Below are positions 16,353 to 24,927 of a stretch of 64,000 nt of DNA, piece after piece. Position 1 is the first letter of the stretch; each line of letters starts with the position of its first letter. The notes below the pieces were generated by a model. The model saw only the letters and a program-made list of their open reading frames with translations, did not search any database and had not been told where the DNA came from. This DNA is from Martelella mediterranea (GTDB taxonomy: Bacteria > Pseudomonadota > Alphaproteobacteria > Rhizobiales > Rhizobiaceae). The stretch covers positions 62,001 to 126,000 of the forward strand of contig PVUG01000014.1 in the NCBI GenBank assembly GCA_003001975.1, given 5' to 3'. Position numbers and translations under genes: made by a program.

Positions 16353-17723
16353 ATGGAAACCATCCTTGAACAGATTGCCGCCCGCGCGGCAGGCGGCGTC
16401 GCCGTCACCACCGAAAACCGTGTCGCCGCGCGCAACGCCATTGCCGATACGCTGGCCTGCATGGTGGCAGGGCAGGGCGACATGGCGGTTCTTGCCGCCC
16501 GCAGCGCATTGCTGAGGGCCGGACATGAGGGAGCTTCAACGCTGGTCGGCGGCGGTAGTGCCGATCCGGCGCAGGCCGCGATGATCAACGGCATTGCCGC
16601 GCACGCGCTCGATTTCGACGACAATTTCGGGCCGGGCATGAGCCATGCCTCGGCTGTGCTCGTGCCCGCGCTTCTGGCGCTGGGCGAGACGCTGGATGTC
16701 TCCGGTGCTGCCTTTATCGACGCCTATCTGACAGGCCTTGAGGCACAGGCGCTGGTCGGCGCGGGCGTGCGGCCGGAACATTATGCGGCGGGCTGGCATG
16801 CGACGTCGACCGTCGGCGCAATCGGCACAGCCGCCGGGTGCGCGGCCCTTCTGGGGCTCGATCATGCCGGCGTGGTGCAGGCCATGTCGCTTGCCGTCAG
16901 TTCGGCGGCCGGCATGAAAGGCCAGTTCGGCACGCCGGCCAAACCGTTTCACGCCGGCATGGCCGCGCGCAACGCTGTCGAGGCGGCGCTTCTGGCCCGC
17001 AGCGGTCTTTACGGGCGGGCCGATATTCTCGAACGCGCGCAGGGTTTCGGTGCGCTGATGGGCGGCGGTGCGGCGGCCGCGTGGACAATGCCGGAAGCCG
17101 CCACGCCCCATGTGATCGAAACCGACGGGCTGATGCCGAAAATTCATCCCTGCTGCGGCTCGACCCACAATTCGGTCGACATGATTGTCGCCCTGCGCCG
17201 CGAACACGGCTTTACCGCCGACGACGTGGACAGCATCGTGCTCACCGTCGGCCGCGCCAATTTCCGCAATCTCGCCTATCCCGAGCCGCTGACGGCAATG
17301 GAGGGTCGGTTTTCGATGCAGTATTGCGTGGCGCTGGCGCTGTTCGAGGACGAATTATCGCTTGCCGACTTTACCGATGCCGCCGTCATGCGGCCGCATC
17401 TGCGCGCGCTTTTTTCGAAGATCACGATGGAGGTCATGCCGCCGGAACAGGAGCAGGGCAGCACAAGGCCGCCGCATCAGGCGCGGGTGCAGTTGAAGGA
17501 CGGCCGGGTGCTGACAGCCTCGCTTGCGCATGCGCGCGGCACGCTGATGGACCCGCTTTCCGAAGATGCGCGCCGGTTCAAGCTGCGCGACTGTTTCGCC
17601 GCCGCCGGGCTGCCGTTCGACGCCAGCATGCAGGCGACACTTGATGATATCGACAGCCTTGCCGCGCTGAAACCGCTGGCGAAGCTTGTCGCCCGGAAAC
17701 CGGGGCGCTCCGAAGCCGCATGA
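16353..17723 (+). CDS. MmgE/PrpD family protein
   Basis: A 456-residue protein of the MmgE/PrpD fold, which includes 2-methylcitrate dehydratase, cis-aconitate decarboxylase and iminodisuccinate epimerase. The all-helical domain is seen in NAIADTLACMVAG, HALDFDDNFGPGMSH, HATSTVGAIGTAAG and FGTPAKPFHAGMAARN. The smaller alpha/beta domain follows with IHPCCGSTHNSVD. The start lies 15 bp after the transporter ATPase, so it is likely the last gene of that operon. It may dehydrate, decarboxylate or epimerise a polycarboxylate released from the imported compound. The substrate cannot be read from sequence. It converges on the LysR gene 32 bp downstream. Confidence 0.87.
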   Translation: METILEQIAARAAGGVAVTTENRVAARNAIADTLACMVAGQGDMAVLAARSALLRAGHEGASTLVGGGSADPAQAAMINGIAAHALDFDDNFGPGMSHASAVLVPALLALGETLDVSGAAFIDAYLTGLEAQALVGAGVRPEHYAAGWHATSTVGAIGTAAGCAALLGLDHAGVVQAMSLAVSSAAGMKGQFGTPAKPFHAGMAARNAVEAALLARSGLYGRADILERAQGFGALMGGGAAAAWTMPEAATPHVIETDGLMPKIHPCCGSTHNSVDMIVALRREHGFTADDVDSIVLTVGRANFRNLAYPEPLTAMEGRFSMQYCVALALFEDELSLADFTDAAVMRPHLRALFSKITMEVMPPEQEQGSTRPPHQARVQLKDGRVLTASLAHARGTLMDPLSEDARRFKLRDCFAAAGLPFDASMQATLDDIDSLAALKPLAKLVARKPGRSEAA

Positions 17724-17755
17724 TGCCTTCATGTCGGATGCCAGCGATGTCCTGT

Positions 17756-18703
17756 TCAGGCGTAGGACTGGGCGTAACGCTGCGGGAAGGGCGTTACCAC
17801 GGAACGTGCCTCCTCCTGCGTCGCCTGCCAAACCTTTTCGGCAAGAGGCCGGTGTTTCGCAGACGTTTTCCGGTAGAGGGAAATATCGGCGAAGATCGTC
17901 CAGTTGTCCTTTCCGGCGACGACCAGACGCCCCTCCTCGAGATCGCGATGCGCAAGGCTTTCCGGGATCCAGGCAACGCCGGTGCCCACCAGCGCCAGCG
18001 AGTGCAGGCCGACGCTCATGGCATTGACCGCGACAACATTGAGCGGCAGGGGATGTTCGCGCAGCACCGGGGCCAGAACCTGACCGAAGAAACTCTGCGT
18101 TCCGTAGCTCAGATAGCGGATAATGCCGTCGGTTTCGAGCGAATGCAGCGGTTTCCCGTCGGAATCGGGCGCGCTGACCGGCAGAATGCGTTCGCGCCCG
18201 AGCGTGATCGACTCCAGCTCGGAAGCTTCAAAGCCCATGCTGACCGAGGGGTGGACATAGGTCAGCAGAAAGTCGCTTTCATCATTGCGAAACTGGCGCA
18301 CGGTTTCGCTGTAGGCGGTATTGGCCGGGCAGGGATATTCCTCAAACGAACCGATGCGCGTTTCCACCGCCTTGTGCCAGATCGGAATACAGGTCACACG
18401 CAGCGTATGCATGGCGAGTACGCGAATCTTTTCATCCCGGTCGAGGCCGGAACTGCGAATTCCAGCCCGCAGCCCGTTGATCTGCCGCACCAGTTCACGC
18501 GCCTGCGGCAGCATGATCCGGCCTTCCGCCGTCAGCGAAACCGGATAGCTCGACCGGTCGACCAGCGCCGCGCCGACCCAGTGTTCCAGCATCCTGATCC
18601 GCTTCGACAGGGTCGATTGCGTGACATGACGCAGTTCGGCAGCGCGCGAAAAATTGCTGACTTCGCTCAGGCAGACAAAATCTTCCAGAAGTCTCAGTTC
18701 CAT
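17756..18703 (-). CDS. LysR-family transcriptional regulator
   Basis: A 315-residue regulator. The N-terminal winged helix is typical (ELRLLEDFVCLSEVSNFSRAAE, then TQSTLSKRIRMLEHWVG). It is followed by a periplasmic-binding-like effector domain from about residue 90. It reads leftwards and is divergent from the M20 peptidase at 18948, with a 244-bp A+T-rich region between, the usual LysR arrangement. Likely targets are the divergent peptidase and perhaps the transporter operon that converges on it. The effector is unknown. Confidence 0.93.
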   Translation of the reverse strand: MELRLLEDFVCLSEVSNFSRAAELRHVTQSTLSKRIRMLEHWVGAALVDRSSYPVSLTAEGRIMLPQARELVRQINGLRAGIRSSGLDRDEKIRVLAMHTLRVTCIPIWHKAVETRIGSFEEYPCPANTAYSETVRQFRNDESDFLLTYVHPSVSMGFEASELESITLGRERILPVSAPDSDGKPLHSLETDGIIRYLSYGTQSFFGQVLAPVLREHPLPLNVVAVNAMSVGLHSLALVGTGVAWIPESLAHRDLEEGRLVVAGKDNWTIFADISLYRKTSAKHRPLAEKVWQATQEEARSVVTPFPQRYAQSYA

Positions 18704-18947
18704 GACTGGCAGCTCGTATCCACGACGGTTGAATATCGGCTTTCGATCAGACTGCCGAAGACCGCGCGAGTCAAGTTTTTGATCAATTTTACGTCAACTT
18801 TGTGCGTTGCAATTTTTTTGCGCAATTTTTCGAGGCGCGCACCGGCAAATGCCGCCGCAAAATCCTTGTCTCTCCTCCAACGACAGGCGCCTGAACGCCT
18901 GTATCCCAGCAGAAATGCCCTTTGCAGGGCGAAGGAACCGTAAACCC
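18704..18947. promoter_or_regulatory. Divergent LysR/M20 promoter region with leader hairpins
   Basis: The region is locally A+T-rich (18775-18835) and contains TTGC-N9-GCAA (around 18808-18824), fitting the T-N11-A style of LysR sites. Two stem-loops lie in the presumed leader of the peptidase: ACAGGCG/CGCCTGT at 18883-18902 and GCCCT/AGGGC at 18917-18930. The second ends directly before the GAAGGA ribosome site, so it could influence translation. Confidence 0.5.
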
Positions 18948-20156
18948 ATGACAGAAATCGAAACCATTCTCGCGTCGCAACAATTCAAGGCCGCTGCAGC
19001 CGTGCTGAAGGCGGATCATGACCGTTTCGTCGACGACATCATAACGCTGACGGAAATCCCTTCGCCGCCCTTTGGCGAGGAGAAACGTGCCTTAGCTTAC
19101 GAGGCGATGTTCAACGCGCTTGGCCTGGAGGATGTCGGCCGCGACGAGATCGGCAATGTCACCGGACTCAGGCGCGGGCGCGGCAATGGCGGGCTGACGG
19201 TCGTGGCCGCGCATCTCGATACGGTTTTTCCGGAAGGCACCGATTGCACAGTGCGGCGCGAGGGCACGAAACTGTTTGCACCGGGTGTCGGTGACGATAC
19301 GCGCGGGCTGGCGGTACTGCTTGCCTTCATCCGTGCGCTCGATGCCGCGAACATCGAAACGGAAAGCGATCTTCTGTTCGTCGGCGATGTCGGCGAGGAA
19401 GGCAAGGGCGACCTGCGCGGTGTCCGCCACCTGTTTACGGAAAACGCCTATCGCGACCGGATCACCGCGTTTTTCACCATGGACGGCATCAGCCTTGATC
19501 GTCTGGTGACCGGCGCCGTCGGCTCCCGCCGCTATCATATCAGCTTCACCGGGCCGGGCGGTCATTCGCTGGCGGCGTTCGGCACGGTCAATCCGGCCCA
19601 TGCCCTGGCGCATGTGGTCACCGGCCTGTCGCGGACGGAGGTTCCCGAAAATCCGCGCACCACCTATTGCGCCTCGGTTCTGGGCGGAGGCACCTCGATC
19701 AACGCCATTCCCAACGCAGTCTGGCTTGAAGTCGACCTGCGCTCCGAAGACGCCGGCGCGCTGAAGACGCTCGATGCGACCCTGCACCGGCTGATCGCCG
19801 AGGCCGTTGCGGAAGAAAACGAACGCGGCGATACCGAGTCGGGCGTCATCGCGGCAAAAGCCGAGCTGATCGGTAACCGCCCCGCCGGGCGCACGGCCGA
19901 AGACAGCCGGATCGTGACCGCGACGACGGCCGCTCTTCAGGCTTTCGGCTTCAAGGCGGAGCCGGAATTCAGCTCGACCGACGCCAATATCGCCATGAGC
20001 CTCGGCATTCCCGCCGTCTGCGTGGGCACCGGCGGCGATGGCGGCCGGGCGCATTCCCTCGAAGAATGGATCGATGTCGAGCCGGAAAACTCGGTCCGCG
20101 GCCTGACCGCCGGACTGGCGGCAATCCTTGGCACGGCAGGGCTGTGGAATAGCTGA
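18948..20156 (+). CDS. M20-family metallopeptidase
   Basis: A 402-residue cytoplasmic peptidase of the PepT/ArgE/DapE group. It has all the usual metal-site motifs: HLDTVF, GVGDDTRG (bridging Asp), GDVGEEGKGD (catalytic Glu and metal Glu) and a late His in GGRAHSLEEW. The dimerisation insert FTGPGGHSLAAFG lies mid-protein. The ATG at 18948 follows GAAGGA; upstream in-frame ATGs lie inside the promoter region. It probably hydrolyses dipeptides or N-acyl amino acids brought in by the neighbouring transporters and may be controlled by the divergent LysR gene. Confidence 0.88.
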   Translation: MTEIETILASQQFKAAAAVLKADHDRFVDDIITLTEIPSPPFGEEKRALAYEAMFNALGLEDVGRDEIGNVTGLRRGRGNGGLTVVAAHLDTVFPEGTDCTVRREGTKLFAPGVGDDTRGLAVLLAFIRALDAANIETESDLLFVGDVGEEGKGDLRGVRHLFTENAYRDRITAFFTMDGISLDRLVTGAVGSRRYHISFTGPGGHSLAAFGTVNPAHALAHVVTGLSRTEVPENPRTTYCASVLGGGTSINAIPNAVWLEVDLRSEDAGALKTLDATLHRLIAEAVAEENERGDTESGVIAAKAELIGNRPAGRTAEDSRIVTATTAALQAFGFKAEPEFSSTDANIAMSLGIPAVCVGTGGDGGRAHSLEEWIDVEPENSVRGLTAGLAAILGTAGLWNS

Positions 20157-20176
20157 ACCCGCTGCCCCCTATCAGC

Positions 20177-20210
20177 AATCCGGCAGCAGGATGGTTCCCG
20201 CCGCCGGATT
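20177..20210 (+). terminator. Probable terminator after the M20 peptidase
   Basis: AATCCGGC (20177-20184) pairs with GCCGGATT (20203-20210), followed by TTGTCGTTTTT on the + strand. It lies between convergent genes. Confidence 0.55.
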
Positions 20211-20244
20211 TTGTCGTTTTTCTGGGTGATTGTGAGCGAAAAGG

Positions 20245-21243
20245 TCAGCCCGCTGCGGCCACCAGCACAGCCTTCAGAAAACGGCCGAATTCATGCTTGG
20301 AAATCGCGCGACCCTTCCTGTCGGTATCGACGCGGTGAATGATGACCATGTCCAACGCCGGGACCACCATGCAATAATGCCCGCCGGCACCCTGAGCGGC
20401 ATAGGAGCCTGGGGGCGTGCGGACGCCGGGGGCGAAAACGCCGTCGCGCTCAAGCCACCAGCAATAGCCGTAAGCGCCTCTTGCGCCGGCGTGGGAATAG
20501 GGCATGACGTTTTCCTCGGCCCAGCCATCGGGCAGAACCATCTGCCCCGACCATGAGCCGTTCTGCAGGAAAAGCTGGCCGAACCGCGCAAGGTCGCGAC
20601 TGGAAAGGCGGAACGGATAGGCCTCGTGCCGCGAGACTTCGAACGTTTCCGTCCACGCGTCCGGCCTGTCGCCATCGAGCGAAAAATCCTCCATGCCCAG
20701 CGGCGCTGCGATGCGCTGTGCAAAGGCTTCTGCCACGCTGAGGCCGGTCTGCTGAACGAAGATGGAGCCGAGGGCGTTGAAGTCCCAGTTATTGTAGCAC
20801 CAGAAGGTGCCGGGCGCGTGGGAATGGCGCTTTTCCTTGATCATCTTCATCCATTCGGTTTCATAACCGGCCGGATGGTAGATGCCCGAACGCGCCGTCA
20901 GGAGGTCATAGACCGTGGCGTTGCGCTCAACCGGGCTTAAGGGATCGAGATCATCGATGTCGAGCTGTTCCAGCGTTGCCGACAGGTCGATGCGTCCGGC
21001 TTCAACATCTTCTCCGATCAACGCGGCAAGAAAGCTCTTGCGCATCGAATGGCACAGATATTTGTGTTCGATATCACCATGGGTGAAGACAATACGACCG
21101 CCCTGTGTGATCAGCACGCAATCGGTGTTCTGGCGGCCGATGACGGTCTCGAGTGCTGCGACGGCCTTCTCATTCCATCCCGCCGCTGCCGGCGTTTCGT
21201 AACGGTCCCAATGCGCTGCGGGATTGGCATTGATGCTGCCCAC
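20245..21243 (-). CDS. Serine hydrolase, beta-lactamase/S12 family
   Basis: A 332-residue protein of the beta-lactamase-related family with no signal peptide. The nucleophile motif SxxK appears as SMRK, the second motif as YNN (CYNNWDFN), and a GAGGH block occupies the third position. GTG at 21243 has AGAAAGG eight bases upstream and lies after a stem-loop; a GTG at 21312 would read through the hairpin. It follows an orphan peptide-binding protein in the same orientation, so an esterase or amidase role on the same imported compound is plausible. It is shorter than the D-aminopeptidase-like enzyme at 7707 and lacks that protein's C-terminal domains. Confidence 0.8.
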   Translation of the reverse strand: MGSINANPAAHWDRYETPAAAGWNEKAVAALETVIGRQNTDCVLITQGGRIVFTHGDIEHKYLCHSMRKSFLAALIGEDVEAGRIDLSATLEQLDIDDLDPLSPVERNATVYDLLTARSGIYHPAGYETEWMKMIKEKRHSHAPGTFWCYNNWDFNALGSIFVQQTGLSVAEAFAQRIAAPLGMEDFSLDGDRPDAWTETFEVSRHEAYPFRLSSRDLARFGQLFLQNGSWSGQMVLPDGWAEENVMPYSHAGARGAYGYCWWLERDGVFAPGVRTPPGSYAAQGAGGHYCMVVPALDMVIIHRVDTDRKGRAISKHEFGRFLKAVLVAAAG

Positions 21244-21276
21244 CTTGTCTACCTTTCTGAATTGTTTCTTGGAGTT

Positions 21277-21296
21277 CCCGGCGCCTGAACGCCGGG
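21277..21296 (-). repeat. Stem-loop after the orphan binding-protein gene
   Basis: A perfect 7-bp stem CCCGGCG/CGCCGGG with a six-base loop lies 16 bp after the binding-protein stop. Its core (GGCGCCTGAACGCC on the + strand) is identical to the core of the hairpin at 18883-18902. Confidence 0.6.
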
Positions 21297-21312
21297 AAAG
21301 AGAGGGAAGCAC

Positions 21313-22914
21313 TCACTTCGTGGCCTTGCCGTAGTAGATACGGAAGCCGTTCCACGTCCAGTCATGCAGCGTTTCGCGCTTGGCCGCGCTGTTCATGGTC
21401 TGCATGACATAGGCCATTGGCCCCTGCTGCATGATGTCTTCCTGAAGCGCGTGATACATCTCTGCGCGCTTTTGCGGGTCTTTCTCGAAAAGGGCAGCCT
21501 GAACGCGCGCGTTCATCTCCTCATCGAAATAGCCGGAGCGCCATGCCGGATACTGGGTCAGCTTGGCATCGAAACTGTTGTCGGGATTGTAGACGAAACG
21601 CGATGCCATGCCGTTGGCATCGGGAACGTTGGTCTTGAAACCAAGCAGGGCAGCCTGAAAATCCCGGCCACGGTTTCGGGAATAGAGCTGGGCATTGGAC
21701 ATGCGCTCGATATTGAAGGTGATGCCGGCCTGGCTGGCGGCCTGCTGAATCTGCTGGGCAATCGGCGTCCCATAGGGATGTGAGCCGACGAGAAGCGTGA
21801 CCTCGAAACCATCGGGATAACCGGCTTCGGCCAGAAGTGCCTTCGCCTTGTCGATATCGAGCGAAAAGGGCTCGCCCGCCGTCTCGTCGAGAGCGCCGAA
21901 GGAGCCGAGCGGCACAAATGATGCGCGGGCGACGCCGACGCCGTCAATGACGGTTTTGGACAGGCCCTGATAGTCGATCAGGTAGCGCATGGCCAGACGC
22001 ACCTTCGGGTCGTCAAATGGCTCTTCCTGGGCGTTCATGCCCATATAGAACATCGAGGGGATCAGCGTGCGGACAACTTCGACACCCTCGGCATCCGGCA
22101 GTTCGGCAAGATCCTCGGGCGCCAGATTGCGGGCGATGTCGATATCGCCCTTTTCCAGCAACAGGCGCTGCGTGCCGGTTTCGACAACATGGCGGATCAT
22201 GACGCGGCTGAGATTGGGCTTCGGTCCGTTGTAGTTTTCGTTTGCTTCCAGAATAACGGCCTCGCCCGGGTTCCACCGCGCCAGATGATAGGGGCCGACG
22301 CAGGCCGTCCTGTCCTGAAGATAGGCATTGCCGAGGTCGCCATCCTTCTCGTTGGCCTCGACTTCGGCGCGGTTGAGCATGACGGAAACGCGGTTGGCCG
22401 CGACGGAGGCAAGAACCAGATTGAGCGGATAAGGCTTGTCGAGTTTCATCACGATCGTGCTCTCGTCCGGCGCGGTGATGAGATCGTCAATCGTTTCCTT
22501 GGTGAAACCGTATTCCGTCAGGGAAGCGGAGTTTCCGAAGCCGAGATTGACGACGCGTTTCATCGACCACAGCAGGTCATCGGCTGTTCCGGGCGTTCCG
22601 TCGGGAAAGACGATATCGTCCTTCAGGTGAAAGGTGATCTGCAGGCCATCGTCGGAAACATCCCAGCTTTCGGCAAGTGCGGGAATAAAGCTGGCCTCGT
22701 CTTCGGGGTCGTAGTTCACCAGCGCGTCACAGGTGTTCATCACGATCTCATCGGTGACGACTTCCGCGATCTGGGCCGGATCGAAGCTTGAAATGGCATC
22801 GATGTTGTAAGCCATGATCAGTGCATCCTGTGGGGTTGCCGCCAGCGCCGGCGTCATCGCGGCGGGCAGCGTCAGGGCCGTCAGGCATAAAAGGGATGTT
22901 TTCATGAACTTCAT
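21313..22914 (-). CDS. Orphan peptide-type ABC substrate-binding protein (SBP_bac_5)
   Basis: A 533-residue periplasmic binding protein with a signal peptide ending TPALAA. The ATG at 22914 has AAAGGAG seven bases before it; an ATG at 22935 does not. No permease or ATPase genes sit beside it. It is plainly a paralogue of the binding protein at 11095, sharing NIDAISSFDPAQ, ALAESW, LSRVMIRHV, LTQYPAWR and NWTWNGFRIYY. The likeliest reading is that it feeds the same membrane core encoded at 12690-16337, widening its substrate range. It sits between the S9 peptidase and the serine hydrolase, all read leftwards. Confidence 0.9.
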   Translation of the reverse strand: MKFMKTSLLCLTALTLPAAMTPALAATPQDALIMAYNIDAISSFDPAQIAEVVTDEIVMNTCDALVNYDPEDEASFIPALAESWDVSDDGLQITFHLKDDIVFPDGTPGTADDLLWSMKRVVNLGFGNSASLTEYGFTKETIDDLITAPDESTIVMKLDKPYPLNLVLASVAANRVSVMLNRAEVEANEKDGDLGNAYLQDRTACVGPYHLARWNPGEAVILEANENYNGPKPNLSRVMIRHVVETGTQRLLLEKGDIDIARNLAPEDLAELPDAEGVEVVRTLIPSMFYMGMNAQEEPFDDPKVRLAMRYLIDYQGLSKTVIDGVGVARASFVPLGSFGALDETAGEPFSLDIDKAKALLAEAGYPDGFEVTLLVGSHPYGTPIAQQIQQAASQAGITFNIERMSNAQLYSRNRGRDFQAALLGFKTNVPDANGMASRFVYNPDNSFDAKLTQYPAWRSGYFDEEMNARVQAALFEKDPQKRAEMYHALQEDIMQQGPMAYVMQTMNSAAKRETLHDWTWNGFRIYYGKATK

Positions 22915-22944
22915 GGAGCGCTCCTTTGGAAACATGATTGCGGG

Positions 22945-24759
22945 TCAGGTGATGAGGTGTTTTTGAAGAAAGGCGGAAACGGCGGAGAAAACCTGTATCC
23001 GGTTGGCCGTGCGGGAAAATCCGTGGCCTTCATGGTCGATGCGTAGATATTCCACCGGCCGGTCGTGTCCCTTGAGCGCGGAATAGACCTGTTCGCTCTG
23101 TTCGATCGGGACGCGCGGATCGCAGTTTGCGTGGACCAGCAGAAGAGGCGCGTTGATCCGCTCAATCCGCGTCATCGGAGAGATATCGGTCAGCAGGGCG
23201 GCATCCTCGACCGGGTCGCCATATTCCGCCGCGCGCAGCCGCATCCGCCACGGACCGGTGGTCATCATCAAGGTGGTGAAATTGGAGATGCCGTAAAAAT
23301 CGATCCCGCAGCGCCAGGCCTGCGGCGCTTCGGTCATGGCGGCCAGCACCATGAAGCCGCCATAGCTCTGGCCCATGACGCCGATGCGCGACGCATCCAC
23401 ATCCGGGCGGGCGGCAATGGCATCGCGCAACGCCAGAAGGTCGCGCACGCTGTCCATACGCTTTTCGCGGTCGTCCATCTGGTGGTAGCGGCGGCCATAG
23501 CCGGTGGAACCGCGCACATTCGGCGCGATAACCATGATCCCCTGTTTCAGGTAGTATTGCAGGTCTGCCCGGAACTGCGCCTTCCACTGGTTTTCGGGGC
23601 CGCCATGGACCATGAACAGAACCGGCCATCCGCCGGCCGGCGGCGTCTGGTCCGGCGTGTAGAGGAAATAGGGGACGGACAGCCCGTCGAAACTGGCAAG
23701 ACGTTCGACAACCGGTTCTGTGAAATCATGGTCGCCGGTTGCGCCGTCCGGTTCGGCTATCCGGGTAAACTGTCCGTTCTCCAGCGCCAGACGCCAGTTG
23801 TCCGACGGGAAGGCGGGACCTGCCAGCGAAAACAGAAGCGCCGTATCATCTTCCGCGAATTTCAGGCCACCGATCTGCCCCGTGCCGGGCGCGCCGAAGT
23901 GGCGTATTGAACCATCTGCGAGGGCGACGAGTTCTATGCGGTCGATGCCCTCATGGTTGACGGTGCAGGCCAGTGTCGTCTTGTCAGAAGAAAGTGCGGC
24001 AACATCGACATCAACGCCGTCGGGCGCGAAAACGGGGGATAGTGCCGCAGTCCGGAAATCGGCGATGCAGGGGCGAAGAAAGTCATTGTCCTGATCCGTC
24101 AGGATCACCGCCCTTTGTGCGTCCTCATCGAGGAATTTGACAGAGAGATAGCGGGCGCGGCCTGCATGCGGCAGGGCAGGTGTCACGGAAAGGTTTGCAA
24201 GATCGATCCAGACCAGATCCTGGTCGCTCATCGACCGGCGGGAATCGTTGACGAGCAGGCGTTTGCCGTCCGGGCTGAAGGCGACCGGTTCCGCATAGCC
24301 GTCGTTGTCCATGACGATGCGGCTTTCGCCGGTGGCGATATCCATGACGTGGATATCCATTTTCGCCGCGTTCCGCCCGTTACAGCCATAGGCAATCGAG
24401 GCGCCATCGGGCGACCAGCAACCCCATGCGTGGACGCGGCCCGGTGCATGGGTCAATCGAATGGGGTCTCCATCGGCATTTTTCAGCAGAAACAGCCGAA
24501 AGCGTTCGTCCATGCCGCAATCGGTCACGAAAAGCAGGTCCCGGCCCTTGGGCGAAAACGTCATTGAGACGATCCGCTCGTCCAGATCAGTCACCTGCCG
24601 CGCCGGTCCGGCGGGACGCCCGTTTTCGGCCGGCATCAGCCAGATTTGGGCAATGCCGGTTTCATTGGAGAGAAAGGCGATCAGCGACCCGTCGGCGGAA
24701 ACGGCCGGGGCGGATTTTTCCGGTATCGATACGAGGGCTGATATTGAGGGAGATGTCAT
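22945..24759 (-). CDS. S9-family peptidase (prolyl oligopeptidase type)
   Basis: A 604-residue two-domain serine peptidase. Residues about 1-350 form a TolB-like beta-propeller (repeated blocks such as FSPKGRDLLFVTD, WSPDGASIAY and FSPDGKRLLVND). Residues about 350-604 are the alpha/beta hydrolase domain with nucleophile GQSYGG, Asp in DPRVP and His in HEGHGF. No signal peptide is seen, so it is cytoplasmic. It resembles acylaminoacyl-peptidases or oligopeptidases. It is encoded 30 bp before the orphan binding protein in the same direction, so an operon of peptidase, binding protein and serine hydrolase is likely. Confidence 0.9.
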   Translation of the reverse strand: MTSPSISALVSIPEKSAPAVSADGSLIAFLSNETGIAQIWLMPAENGRPAGPARQVTDLDERIVSMTFSPKGRDLLFVTDCGMDERFRLFLLKNADGDPIRLTHAPGRVHAWGCWSPDGASIAYGCNGRNAAKMDIHVMDIATGESRIVMDNDGYAEPVAFSPDGKRLLVNDSRRSMSDQDLVWIDLANLSVTPALPHAGRARYLSVKFLDEDAQRAVILTDQDNDFLRPCIADFRTAALSPVFAPDGVDVDVAALSSDKTTLACTVNHEGIDRIELVALADGSIRHFGAPGTGQIGGLKFAEDDTALLFSLAGPAFPSDNWRLALENGQFTRIAEPDGATGDHDFTEPVVERLASFDGLSVPYFLYTPDQTPPAGGWPVLFMVHGGPENQWKAQFRADLQYYLKQGIMVIAPNVRGSTGYGRRYHQMDDREKRMDSVRDLLALRDAIAARPDVDASRIGVMGQSYGGFMVLAAMTEAPQAWRCGIDFYGISNFTTLMMTTGPWRMRLRAAEYGDPVEDAALLTDISPMTRIERINAPLLLVHANCDPRVPIEQSEQVYSALKGHDRPVEYLRIDHEGHGFSRTANRIQVFSAVSAFLQKHLIT

Positions 24760-24878
24760 GATCGGTCTCTGCTTCCAGCGAACATCGCAAGGGGATGGCG
24801 GAAATTAGAAACCGTATCGGATGTGAATTCCAACGATCTGTCGGAATGGTTTAAGTCATTTCGGGCATAGACTGTATT

Positions 24879-24927
24879 CGGCAAGGCGCGCTGCCATCAT
24901 CCTTGCAGCGCGCCTTGCCGTTTTTTT
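24879..24927 (+). terminator. Strong stem-loop with T7 tract facing the + strand
   Basis: A perfect 16-bp GC-rich stem (24879-24894 with 24905-24920), 10-base loop, then seven T on the + strand. It has the form of an intrinsic terminator for rightward transcription, yet both flanking genes read leftwards. It directly follows the stop of the hydantoinase-like gene, whose TAA overlaps the T run. Confidence 0.6.
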
